A stretch of 64,000 nucleotides of DNA, taken from the NCBI GenBank assembly GCA_038049695.1, contig CP142457.1, forward strand, positions 26,240,501 to 26,304,500. Direction: 5' to 3'. This DNA comes from Cinnamomum chago (lineage: Eukaryota > Streptophyta > Magnoliopsida > Laurales > Lauraceae). This document shows positions 43,858 to 57,250 of the stretch, piece by piece (position 1 is the stretch's first letter; every line of letters begins with the position of its first letter). The notes under the pieces were generated by a model. It ran no database searches, had not been told where the DNA came from, and was given only the letters and a program-made list of their open reading frames with translations. A program made the position numbers and the translations under genes.

Positions 43858-46852
43858 ATTGGTATCAGAGCGGGTTACTCCATTTTAGGGCTTAACAATC
43901 CGGAGTTGATCCTTGCTAGATTAGAACCCTAGTGTTGTGATTTATTGCATATCTTTGTGATGATTTCTACTATGATTGAAATTGGATTTTCCCCTAGCTT
44001 CCTTGCACCACTCTAAGACTTTTTCAAGTTATATCTTCAAGAGTTGGTGAGTTCTCAAAGTGATCTCTCAAGGACATCCTTTTCAAGACCTTAGGTGAAT
44101 CTTCATTGGTACACATTTAGACTAACCTTAAGGCCTTGATCCCCCTAGACCAATCTATTCTTTTTAGTTATATCTATTTGTTGGTCATAGTACATTTGCA
44201 TTTTGTTTCTTTAAAGTCACATATTTTAAAATGCAATGTTTCTTTGTGATCATTTGATTTTGTCTTCATGATCTTTTAAAGTTATATCTCATGGTTTTCA
44301 AAATCCTTTGATTGCTATACTTTCATGATGGATTTGCATTTTGTTCATATAGTTATATCTCTTGTAGTGCTTATCTATTCATGATCAATTGATTATGATT
44401 ACAAATGCTTTCATAGCTAGTTTTTTCATGATCAATTGATATTGGAAAATCATTTGATGTTTGTCATAGTTAGATTTTTTTTTGTAAATCAAATGATTTG
44501 AATCTATTTAAGTTTTCCATTGATTTTCAAGTTATATCTCTTGGTATGGAAAATTTGTGAGTGTCTATTGTTTTACAAATTGAAAATTTTACAATAGTAC
44601 ACTTCTTGTTTTTCAAAATCACTTGCTCATAATTCTAAATGATTCTTTCATAAATTGAAGTGATTTGAGAAACTTTGGAAAATGCTCTAAGCTTTATTGG
44701 TTGTATTTATAGAAGCATTTTCCTTGAATTTATTTCCTTGTGCTTAATTATGATTATATCATGTGGAAGGAAATAATTTTTACAATCAACTTGCATCTTT
44801 GCTCATTTAGTTACATTCTTTTTATGCAAATTGATTTTGATGTCTTACATTGCTTGGTTGGATATGGTTTCATTGATTGGCATGGTTGTGCCTATCTTGG
44901 TATATATATTTTCATTAATGCAAATTGATGATTGTTTATGTGCTTTATAGTAAAATCTTGTTTTTGAGCTTTTTAAGTACATATGTGATTTTATGTGCTA
45001 AGTTCATTTGGTTTAAACCTCATATCCATTTTCCATTGCATTGTAAGCTTAGTACATTTGCTAAGAGTGGAGATGTTCCATGATAGATTGATCATTTTAA
45101 CTTCATACCTACTTGTGCTTACATAGTTATATTCTTTATTGATGATATGGTATGAGTTAGATCTTGAGTGTTGATTGATCCTCTCTATGCAAATGTCAAA
45201 TTGTTCTATGTATGGTTGTGATCTTAGTTATATTTATAGAAACCATACTAGAACTAAAATCCATCCTCTATGCTTTCTAGTCATTTTTTTTGGGATGGTT
45301 ATGATGTTGATTCATGTATTTTCTCTAAGTGATATCATCCTTATACATGTTTCAACTTCATAGTAGTGATCTTGATCATATGAAACTCTTTGAAATCCAT
45401 TCCTCATATTTCTATGTGTTTGATGCATAACTTAGATGTTGAATTTATATGATTTAGTCACTTTTTAAATTGCATGCATTTCAAAGTTATATCCTTTTGC
45501 ATTGCAATTTATCTTGTTCATCACTATGCTCTTTAGTCATATCTTTAAAAGTGATGAATATGCATTTATGATACTTGATGGAATGTTGTGATTGTCACAT
45601 TCTTGCTTTTTATCATGTTATCAAATTCAATTGGTTTCAATTGGTATATTTTTTATTGATTTGATTTCTTGTGAATGTGGTAAACCTTGTGTGCATTGGA
45701 TTGAACTTGATAAGTAATATGATTGTTCCATGTCACACACCATTAGCATCATAATGTTCATGTTGCCACCTCTTTTGCTCATATAGGTATATCTCATGAC
45801 CACCATGTTTATGTGTTCATAATATTGGTTGGTTATTAGTTGAGGTTGGCTTCATGTTTGAATTTCATTTCACTCATCTTGCACTTTAATAGTCATATTT
45901 GTTGATTGAATGAAATGAGTTCAAAATTTTCATAGCATATGTTCTCCATAGTTAGATTATTTGATGCTATGACTTATAAACCCCATTTCTTCATGGATAG
46001 CTCTAATTTGGATTTTTTTAATAGTTATACTTTTAAATCCATTTTAGAGTGACTGATTTAATAGTCATATCCTTAAATCTCAATTGGTATTCTTTGTTTT
46101 TCCAATTGGTATCCATGATTGCTTTTCTCATTAGACCTAGCTCTCTTTTGGTAATTTGATCATATTGTGCTCTATAGTTAAATGAATCTAATCATTTCCT
46201 TGAAGTTGACCCTCATTTGGTTAAACCATCTTCTTCTTGCACCTAATAGTTAAATCTTTGTCAAAAGTTTGACAAAAGGAGAGAATGGATTGAGGGGGAG
46301 TGTAAATCTTCATAGGAAGTATTAGTTTTGATCAAATTGACCCGTGGATTGCCTTTGAGCCCTTAGAGATTAATTCCACACATGATAGCCTGTTATGTAA
46401 TTCACTTTCGATTTCTTTTGTTAACATGTGCTACTAAAGGTATTTTCCTTGTTTCATGTGTGTAGGTACCTTTGCAATTTAATGGCAAAGGGGGAGAAAG
46501 TATTCAAGTTCTCAAAAAGGGTGAAGAGAATGTCCAAGCTTCCTAAGGAGAGTTATGTATGATCTTCTACAAAGGGAGAGAATGCATATCTAGCCAAAGG
46601 GAGAGAAAGGCATGGTCAAAGGGGGAGAGCAAATAGAAGAAGAAAGCTTGGAAGCTAAAGAAGATGCTTGGCTAAAGAAAGAAAGATTGAAGAATGATCA
46701 AGCACCAAGCATCATGAAGAATGAAGAAAAGAGCCGAAGCTAAGAGAAGCATCCAAGAAGATTTCAAGCCTTGTCCAGCTGAGGGGGAGCTGAAGACTAA
46801 GTGTGTTTATTCAGTGGTGAGTGTGTTGCCATCAAATTGCAAAGGGGGAGAT
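43858..46852 (+). mobile_element. Internal domain 2 (non-coding, 2,995 bp)
   Basis: Same length as the other three internal domains, and almost identical to them; at least one private substitution is visible near 44223. Primer site TGGTATCAGAGC at 43860-43871, terminal polypurine tract at 46841-46851. Confidence 0.93.
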
Positions 46853-49057
46853 TGTTAGGAATTTTGTAGATTGCAATTTGATGGATGCATTATCATTCGA
46901 GCATCATTTGATTTACACACTTGCATTGTTTAAGAAAACTTGAAATCTTATTTTATTCATGCATTGTTTATAAGAGTTGTAAAAGTTTTGATTTATGCAT
47001 GATTTGTTTTCAATCTTGGATGCATTTGTTTTTGGAAAAAGTTTTTGAAATCAAGCTAGCCTATGAGTTTTTAAATCTTTCAAAGTGTTTTAGGCTTTTT
47101 ATGTTCCATGTTTTTAAAACCCTTAGGATGATTTAAAACATGTTTTTAAGCTTGTTTTATTGGCCCAAAAAGTTCCACAAAGAAAATCTTTGAAAATTGC
47201 AAAACTGGAATTTGGGGCCTCGGCAGTGTCGCCGGTCGACCGGCGCAGAGGTCCCGGTCGACCGGGAACATTGCAGGCAGAAAGTCGCCCTGGCGCCCCA
47301 ACGGTCATTTTTCTGTCCGTTGTGTGATCCCAGTCGACCGAGGCCTGTGTGCAGGTCGACCGAGGACTAGCCGTTGGGCACTTTTTGCCATAAATATGAG
47401 TTCTTTCCTTTGCCAAAAGTTGGAAATTTTAAGCCCCTCCTTGAGAGGTTTTGAGGCATATTCAAGGGAAAAGAACTAAGGGATGAAGGGGAGCATTAGG
47501 AAAGCTAAAGCTTGGATTAATGAAGTTAAATCACCAAGTAGGCTCTACTTTCCTTAATCATATGTTTTCATGCTTTGTTTTATTTTTGGTAAATCATTTG
47601 TAGCATGATAAACTATGTTTGTGTTGTGTCCTTAACATGTTTTATGTTTTGAGTTGATTTATTGTTTTTGGATACAACACCATTTGATTCAATCCAATTA
47701 GTACTTGAATTGGTAAATCTAAGTAGATCATGTTAATGAAAGAACCTTTGAAATTATATGTAACATGATTCATATACTTGGTTGAATCTTTGGTTGTTGT
47801 TTTCCATCATAAGAAAATCACTTTCAAAACTATCTTATGTTTTGGACTCAACTTCTTTACAAATCATATGTTTTCATGTTTTGTTTTATCTTAGGTAAAT
47901 CTTTAGTAACATGATAAACTATGATGTGTTGTATCCTTAGCATGTTTTATACTTTGAATAGATCTATTGTTTTGGATGCATCACCATTTGATTCAATCCA
48001 AGTAGTACTTTATCTTTGGTAAATCTAAGTAGATCATGTTAATGAAATATGTAACATGATTCATATACTTGGTTGAATCTTTGGTTGTTGTTATTCCATC
48101 ATAAGAAAATCTCTTTCAAATGTATCTTATGTTTTGGATTCAACATCTTTACAAATCATATGTGTATTATTGTTTTAAAGTTTCACAACTTGCCTTACTT
48201 GATAGGTATATCTCTTTCAAGTTGTATTTATAATTACATATGATTTGTCCCCTCTTTTCAATCAAATCTATTCTTATGTTTTGAGCTTCATTGTTGATTT
48301 GATTGACATCCCTATGCATCACATGTTTAGAACTAATTAATTTCATACAACTTGTGTATCTTTGACATCATTAACAAGTTGTTTCTTTTAACATGTGAAT
48401 TGCATTCTATCCTCAATCATAAATGTTTTATGAGCTAAAAATTTCAAAAGCCTTAGGCATACATTTATGAACTTTCATTTTCAAAATGATTGAGGACCAC
48501 ACACACACACTTCATGTACTTTCATCTTTGCATTCATAGTGTGAGTGTGTATTAGTTTTCACTTCCATATCTGCCTAATTAAGATGCATTGTAATGAGCT
48601 TAATTGAATCTCCATCAAGTGTTTATAGACACTAACTTAGTGAGATAACCAACCTTGTGGTTGAAGAGGTTATTGCTTAGCCTATGAAAAGCAGAGTGTA
48701 TAGGTTGATGTTAAGCCTTGAAAAACATCATTGTAAAGGTTATTGCTTAGCCTTGAAAAGCATATTGTAAAGGTTATTGCTTAGCCTATTGGAAAGCATA
48801 AATAGTGGAAATCCGGTGGGGTGTTGGATCACAAGCCGGTAGTGGATGTAGGCATTGAGGCCGAACCACTATAAATACTTGTGTGATGGTGATTGCTTTG
48901 TGGTGATTCTTTTGTTAGCTTCCGCATCTTGTATGATTAATCATCACATGTGACTAGTTTTTGTTTAGAAATTAATATTTGTTTAAATTGGTCATAATTG
49001 AAGCTCACCCTATTCACCCCCCCCCCCCTCTAGGGTTCGGATCCCCATGGAAATACA
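46853..49057 (+). repeat. LTR3 (junction LTR)
   Basis: 2,205 bp. Hybrid state as in LTR2; differs mainly in the length of the poly-C run near its end. Confidence 0.95.
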
Positions 49058-52052
49058 ATTGGTATCAGAGCGGTTTACTCCATTTTAGGGCTTAACAATC
49101 CGGAGTTGATCCTTGCTAGATTAGAACCCTAGTGTTGTGATTTATTGCATATCTTTGTGATGATTTCTACTATGATTGAAATTGGATTTTCCCCTAGCTT
49201 CCTTGCACCACTCTAAGACTTTTTCAAGTTATATCTTCAAGAGTTGGTGAGTTCTCAAAGTGATCTCTCAAGGACATCCTTTTCAAGACCTTAGGTGAAT
49301 CTTCATTGGTACACATTTAGACTAACCTTAAGGCCTTGATCCCCCTAGACCAATCTATTCTTTTTAGTTATATCTATTTGTTGGTCATAGTACATTTGCA
49401 TTTTGTTTCTTTAAAGTCACATCTTTTAAAATGCAATGTTTCTTTGTGATCATTTGATTTTGTCTTCATGATCTTTTAAAGTTATATCTCATGGTTTTCA
49501 AAATCCTTTGATTGCTATACTTTCATGATGGATTTGCATTTTGTTCATATAGTTATATCTCTTGTAGTGCTTATCTATTCATGATCAATTGATTATGATT
49601 ACAAATGCTTTCATAGCTAGTTTTTTCATGATCAATTGATATTGGAAAATCATTTGATGTTTGTCATAGTTAGATTTTTTTTTGTAAATCAAATGATTTG
49701 AATCTATTTAAGTTTTCCATTGATTTTCAAGTTATATCTCTTGGTATGGAAAATTTGTGAGTGTCTATTGTTTTACAAATTGAAAATTTTACAATAGTAC
49801 ACTTCTTGTTTTTCAAAATCACTTGCTCATAATTCTAAATGATTCTTTCATAAATTGAAGTGATTTGAGAAACTTTGGAAAATGCTCTAAGCTTTATTGG
49901 TTGTATTTATAGAAGCATTTTCCTTGAATTTATTTCCTTGTGCTTAATTATGATTATATCATGTGGAAGGAAATAATTTTTACAATCAACTTGCATCTTT
50001 GCTCATTTAGTTACATTCTTTTTATGCAAATTGATTTTGATGTCTTACATTGCTTGGTTGGATATGGTTTCATTGATTGGCATGGTTGTGCCTATCTTGG
50101 TATATATATTTTCATTAATGCAAATTGATGATTGTTTATGTGCTTTATAGTAAAATCTTGTTTTTGAGCTTTTTAAGTACATATGTGATTTTATGTGCTA
50201 AGTTCATTTGGTTTAAACCTCATATCCATTTTCCATTGCATTGTAAGCTTAGTACATTTGCTAAGAGTGGAGATGTTCCATGATAGATTGATCATTTTAA
50301 CTTCATACCTACTTGTGCTTACATAGTTATATTCTTTATTGATGATATGGTATGAGTTAGATCTTGAGTGTTGATTGATCCTCTCTATGCAAATGTCAAA
50401 TTGTTCTATGTATGGTTGTGATCTTAGTTATATTTATAGAAACCATACTAGAACTAAAATCCATCCTCTATGCTTTCTAGTCATTTTTTTTGGGATGGTT
50501 ATGATGTTGATTCATGTATTTTCTCTAAGTGATATCATCCTTATACATGTTTCAACTTCATAGTAGTGATCTTGATCATATGAAACTCTTTGAAATCCAT
50601 TCCTCATATTTCTATGTGTTTGATGCATAACTTAGATGTTGAATTTATATGATTTAGTCACTTTTTAAATTGCATGCATTTCAAAGTTATATCCTTTTGC
50701 ATTGCAATTTATCTTGTTCATCACTATGCTCTTTAGTCATATCTTTAAAAGTGATGAATATGCATTTATGATACTTGATGGAATGTTGTGATTGTCACAT
50801 TCTTGCTTTTTATCATGTTATCAAATTCAATTGGTTTCAATTGGTATATTTTTTATTGATTTGATTTCTTGTGAATGTGGTAAACCTTGTGTGCATTGGA
50901 TTGAACTTGATAAGTAATATGATTGTTCCATGTCACACACCATTAGCATCATAATGTTCATGTTGCCACCTCTTTTGCTCATATAGGTATATCTCATGAC
51001 CACCATGTTTATGTGTTCATAATATTGGTTGGTTATTAGTTGAGGTTGGCTTCATGTTTGAATTTCATTTCACTCATCTTGCACTTTAATAGTCATATTT
51101 GTTGATTGAATGAAATGAGTTCAAAATTTTCATAGCATATGTTCTCCATAGTTAGATTATTTGATGCTATGACTTATAAACCCCATTTCTTCATGGATAG
51201 CTCTAATTTGGATTTTTTTAATAGTTATACTTTTAAATCCATTTTAGAGTGACTGATTTAATAGTCATATCCTTAAATCTCAATTGGTATTCTTTGTTTT
51301 TCCAATTGGTATCCATGATTGCTTTTCTCATTAGACCTAGCTCTCTTTTGGTAATTTGATCATATTGTGCTCTATAGTTAAATGAATCTAATCATTTCCT
51401 TGAAGTTGACCCTCATTTGGTTAAACCATCTTCTTCTTGCACCTAATAGTTAAATCTTTGTCAAAAGTTTGACAAAAGGAGAGAATGGATTGAGGGGGAG
51501 TGTAAATCTTCATAGGAAGTATTAGTTTTGATCAAATTGACCCGTGGATTGCCTTTGAGCCCTTAGAGATTAATTCCACACATGATAGCCTGTTATGTAA
51601 TTCACTTTCGATTTCTTTTGTTAACATGTGCTACTAAAGGTATTTTCCTTGTTTCATGTGTGTAGGTACCTTTGCAATTTAATGGCAAAGGGGGAGAAAG
51701 TATTCAAGTTCTCAAAAAGGGTGAAGAGAATGTCCAAGCTTCCTAAGGAGAGTTATGTATGATCTTCTACAAAGGGAGAGAATGCATATCTAGCCAAAGG
51801 GAGAGAAAGGCATGGTCAAAGGGGGAGAGCAAATAGAAGAAGAAAGCTTGGAAGCTAAAGAAGATGCTTGGCTAAAGAAAGAAAGATTGAAGAATGATCA
51901 AGCACCAAGCATCATGAAGAATGAAGAAAAGAGCCGAAGCTAAGAGAAGCATCCAAGAAGATTTCAAGCCTTGTCCAGCTGAGGGGGAGCTGAAGACTAA
52001 GTGTGTTTATTCAGTGGTGAGTGTGTTGCCATCAAATTGCAAAGGGGGAGAT
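49058..52052 (+). mobile_element. Internal domain 3 (non-coding, 2,995 bp)
   Basis: Primer site at 49060-49071, polypurine tract at 52041-52051. One private substitution is visible just after the primer site (about 49074). Confidence 0.93.
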
Positions 52053-54255
52053 TGTTAGGAATTTTGTAGATTGCAATTTGATGGATGCATTATCATTCGA
52101 GCATCATTTGATTTACACACTTGCATTGTTTAAGAAAACTTGAAATCTTATTTTATTCATGCATTGTTTATAAGAGTTGTAAAAGTTTTGATTTATGCAT
52201 GATTTGTTTTCAATCTTGGATGCATTTGTTTTTGGAAAAAGTTTTTGAAATCAAGCTAGCCTATGAGTTTTTAAATCTTTCAAAGTGTTTTAGGCTTTTT
52301 ATGTTCCATGTTTTTAAAACCCTTAGGATGATTTAAAACATGTTTTTAAGCTTGTTTTATTGGCCCAAAAAGTTCCACAAAGAAAATCTTTGAAAATTGC
52401 AAAACTGGAATTTGGGGCCTCGGCAGTGTCGCCGGTCGACCGGCGCAGAGGTCCCGGTCGACCGGGAACATTGCAGGCAGAAAGTCGCCCTGGCGCCCCA
52501 ACGGTCATTTTTCTGTCCGTTGTGTGATCCCAGTCGACCGAGGCCTGTGTGCAGGTCGACCGAGGACTAGCCGTTGGGCACTTTTTGCCATAAATATGAG
52601 TTCTTTCCTTTGCCAAAAGTTGGAAATTTTAAGCCCCTCCTTGAGAGGTTTTGAGGCATATTCAAGGGAAAAGAACTAAGGGATGAAGGGGAGCATTAGG
52701 AAAGCTAAAGCTTGGATTAATGAAGTTAAATCACCAAGTAGGCTCTACTTTCCTTAATCATATGTTTTCATGCTTTGTTTTATTTTTGGTAAATCATTTG
52801 TAGCATGATAAACTATGTTTGTGTTGTGTCCTTAACATGTTTTATGTTTTGAGTTGATTTATTGTTTTTGGATACAACACCATTTGATTCAATCCAATTA
52901 GTACTTGAATTGGTAAATCTAAGTAGATCATGTTAATGAAAGAACCTTTGAAATTATATGTAACATGATTCATATACTTGGTTGAATCTTTGGTTGTTGT
53001 TTTCCATCATAAGAAAATCACTTTCAAAACTATCTTATGTTTTGGACTCAACTTCTTTACAAATCATATGTTTTCATGTTTTGTTTTATCTTAGGTAAAT
53101 CTTTAGTAACATGATAAACTATGATGTGTTGTATCCTTAGCATGTTTTATACTTTGAATAGATCTATTGTTTTGGATGCATCACCATTTGATTCAATCCA
53201 AGTAGTACTTTATCTTTGGTAAATCTAAGTAGATCATGTTAATGAAATATGTAACATGATTCATATACTTGGTTGAATCTTTGGTTGTTGTTATTCCATC
53301 ATAAGAAAATCTCTTTCAAATGTATCTTATGTTTTGGATTCAACATCTTTACAAATCATATGTGTATTATTGTTTTAAAGTTTCACAACTTGCCTTACTT
53401 GATAGGTATATCTCTTTCAAGTTGTATTTATAATTACATATGATTTGTCCCCTCTTTTCAATCAAATCTATTCTTATGTTTTGAGCTTCATTGTTGATTT
53501 GATTGACATCCCTATGCATCACATGTTTAGAACTAATTAATTTCATACAACTTGTGTATCTTTGACATCATTAACAAGTTGTTTCTTTTAACATGTGAAT
53601 TGCATTCTATCCTCAATCATAAATGTTTTATGAGCTGAAAATTTCAAAAGCCTTAGGCATACATTTATGAACTTTCATTTTCAAAATGATTGAGGACCAC
53701 ACACACACACTTCATGTACTTTCATCTTTGCATTCATAGTGTGAGTGTGTATTAGTTTTCACTTCCATATCTGCCTAATTAAGATGCATTGTAATGAGCT
53801 TAATTGAATCTCCATCAAGTGTTTATAGACACTAACTTAGTGAGATAACCAACCTTGTGGTTGAAGAGGTTATTGCTTAGCCTATGAAAAGCAGAGTGTA
53901 TAGGTTGATGTTAAGCCTTGAAAAACATCATTGTAAAGGTTATTGCTTAGCCTTGAAAAGCATATTGTAAAGGTTATTGCTTAGCCTATTGGAAAGCATA
54001 AATAGTGGAAATCCGGTGGGGTGTTGGATCACAAGCCGGTAGTGGATGTAGGCATTGAGGCCGAACCACTATAAATACTTGTGTGATGGTGATTGCTTTG
54101 TGGTGATTCTTTTGTTAGCTTCCGCATCTTGTATGATTAATCATCACATGTGACTAGTTTTTGTTTAGAAATTAATATTTGTTTAAATTGGTCATAATTG
54201 AAGCTCACCCTATTCACCCCCCCCCCTCTAGGGTTCGGATCCCCATGGAAATACA
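52053..54255 (+). repeat. LTR4 (junction LTR)
   Basis: 2,203 bp. Hybrid state as in LTR2 and LTR3, with one private substitution near 53637. Confidence 0.95.
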
Positions 54256-57250
54256 ATTGGTATCAGAGCGGGTTACTCCATTTTAGGGCTTAACAATCCG
54301 GAGTTGATCCTTGCTAGATTAGAACCCTAGTGTTGTGATTTATTGCATATCTTTGTGATGATTTCTACTATGATTGAAATTGGATTTTCCCCTAGCTTCC
54401 TTGCACCACTCTAAGACTTTTTCAAGTTATATCTTCAAGAGTTGGTGAGTTCTCAAAGTGATCTCTCAAGGACATCCTTTTCAAGACCTTAGGTGAATCT
54501 TCATTGGTACACATTTAGACTAACCTTAAGGCCTTGATCCCCCTAGACCAATCTATTCTTTTTAGTTATATCTATTTGTTGGTCATAGTACATTTGCATT
54601 TTGTTTCTTTAAAGTCACATCTTTTAAAATGCAATGTTTCTTTGTGATCATTTGATTTTGTCTTCATGATCTTTTAAAGTTATATCTCATGGTTTTCAAA
54701 ATCCTTTGATTGCTATACTTTCATGATGGATTTGCATTTTGTTCATATAGTTATATCTCTTGTAGTGCTTATCTATTCATGATCAATTGATTATGATTAC
54801 AAATGCTTTCATAGCTAGTTTTTTCATGATCAATTGATATTGGAAAATCATTTGATGTTTGTCATAGTTAGATTTTTTTTTGTAAATCAAATGATTTGAA
54901 TCTATTTAAGTTTTCCATTGATTTTCAAGTTATATCTCTTGGTATGGAAAATTTGTGAGTGTCTATTGTTTTACAAATTGAAAATTTTACAATAGTACAC
55001 TTCTTGTTTTTCAAAATCACTTGCTCATAATTCTAAATGATTCTTTCATAAATTGAAGTGATTTGAGAAACTTTGGAAAATGCTCTAAGCTTTATTGGTT
55101 GTATTTATAGAAGCATTTTCCTTGAATTTATTTCCTTGTGCTTAATTATGATTATATCATGTGGAAGGAAATAATTTTTACAATCAACTTGCATCTTTGC
55201 TCATTTAGTTACATTCTTTTTATGCAAATTGATTTTGATGTCTTACATTGCTTGGTTGGATATGGTTTCATTGATTGGCATGGTTGTGCCTATCTTGGTA
55301 TATATATTTTCATTAATGCAAATTGATGATTGTTTATGTGCTTTATAGTAAAATCTTGTTTTTGAGCTTTTTAAGTACATATGTGATTTTATGTGCTAAG
55401 TTCATTTGGTTTAAACCTCATATCCATTTTCCATTGCATTGTAAGCTTAGTACATTTGCTAAGAGTGGAGATGTTCCATGATAGATTGATCATTTTAACT
55501 TCATACCTACTTGTGCTTACATAGTTATATTCTTTATTGATGATATGGTATGAGTTAGATCTTGAGTGTTGATTGATCCTCTCTATGCAAATGTCAAATT
55601 GTTCTATGTATGGTTGTGATCTTAGTTATATTTATAGAAACCATACTAGAACTAAAATCCATCCTCTATGCTTTCTAGTCATTTTTTTTGGGATGGTTAT
55701 GATGTTGATTCATGTATTTTCTCTAAGTGATATCATCCTTATACATGTTTCAACTTCATAGTAGTGATCTTGATCATATGAAACTCTTTGAAATCCATTC
55801 CTCATATTTCTATGTGTTTGATGCATAACTTAGATGTTGAATTTATATGATTTAGTCACTTTTTAAATTGCATGCATTTCAAAGTTATATCCTTTTGCAT
55901 TGCAATTTATCTTGTTCATCACTATGCTCTTTAGTCATATCTTTAAAAGTGATGAATATGCATTTATGATACTTGATGGAATGTTGTGATTGTCACATTC
56001 TTGCTTTTTATCATGTTATCAAATTCAATTGGTTTCAATTGGTATATTTTTTATTGATTTGATTTCTTGTGAATGTGGTAAACCTTGTGTGCATTGGATT
56101 GAACTTGATAAGTAATATGATTGTTCCATGTCACACACCATTAGCATCATAATGTTCATGTTGCCACCTCTTTTGCTCATATAGGTATATCTCATGACCA
56201 CCATGTTTATGTGTTCATAATATTGGTTGGTTATTAGTTGAGGTTGGCTTCATGTTTGAATTTCATTTCACTCATCTTGCACTTTAATAGTCATATTTGT
56301 TGATTGAATGAAATGAGTTCAAAATTTTCATAGCATATGTTCTCCATAGTTAGATTATTTGATGCTATGACTTATAAACCCCATTTCTTCATGGATAGCT
56401 CTAATTTGGATTTTTTTAATAGTTATACTTTTAAATCCATTTTAGAGTGACTGATTTAATAGTCATATCCTTAAATCTCAATTGGTATTCTTTGTTTTTC
56501 CAATTGGTATCCATGATTGCTTTTCTCATTAGACCTAGCTCTCTTTTGGTAATTTGATCATATTGTGCTCTATAGTTAAATGAATCTAATCATTTCCTTG
56601 AAGTTGACCCTCATTTGGTTAAACCATCTTCTTCTTGCACCTAATAGTTAAATCTTTGTCAAAAGTTTGACAAAAGGAGAGAATGGATTGAGGGGGAGTG
56701 TAAATCTTCATAGGAAGTATTAGTTTTGATCAAATTGACCCGTGGATTGCCTTTGAGCCCTTAGAGATTAATTCCACACATGATAGCCTGTTATGTAATT
56801 CACTTTCGATTTCTTTTGTTAACATGTGCTACTAAAGGTATTTTCCTTGTTTCATGTGTGTAGGTACCTTTGCAATTTAATGGCAAAGGGGGAGAAAGTA
56901 TTCAAGTTCTCAAAAAGGGTGAAGAGAATGTCCAAGCTTCCTAAGGAGAGTTATGTATGATCTTCTACAAAGGGAGAGAATGCATATCTAGCCAAAGGGA
57001 GAGAAAGGCATGGTCAAAGGGGGAGAGCAAATAGAAGAAGAAAGCTTGGAAGCTAAAGAAGATGCTTGGCTAAAGAAAGAAAGATTGAAGAATGATCAAG
57101 CACCAAGCATCATGAAGAATGAAGAAAAGAGCCGAAGCTAAGAGAAGCATCCAAGAAGATTTCAAGCCTTGTCCAGCTGAGGGGGAGCTGAAGACTAAGT
57201 GTGTTTATTCAGTGGTGAGTGTGTTGCCATCAAATTGCAAAGGGGGAGAT
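54256..57250 (+). mobile_element. Internal domain 4 (non-coding, 2,995 bp)
   Basis: Primer site at 54258-54269, polypurine tract at 57239-57249. Carries the same hairpin train as the other copies, offset +15,597 from copy 1. Confidence 0.93.

Noticed and set aside
38659-57250. Repeated 62-, 71- and 97-codon open frames in each array unit
   Set aside because: They recur only because the array repeats; they have no protein-like composition or known motif, and lie across hairpins, palindromes or LTR boundaries.
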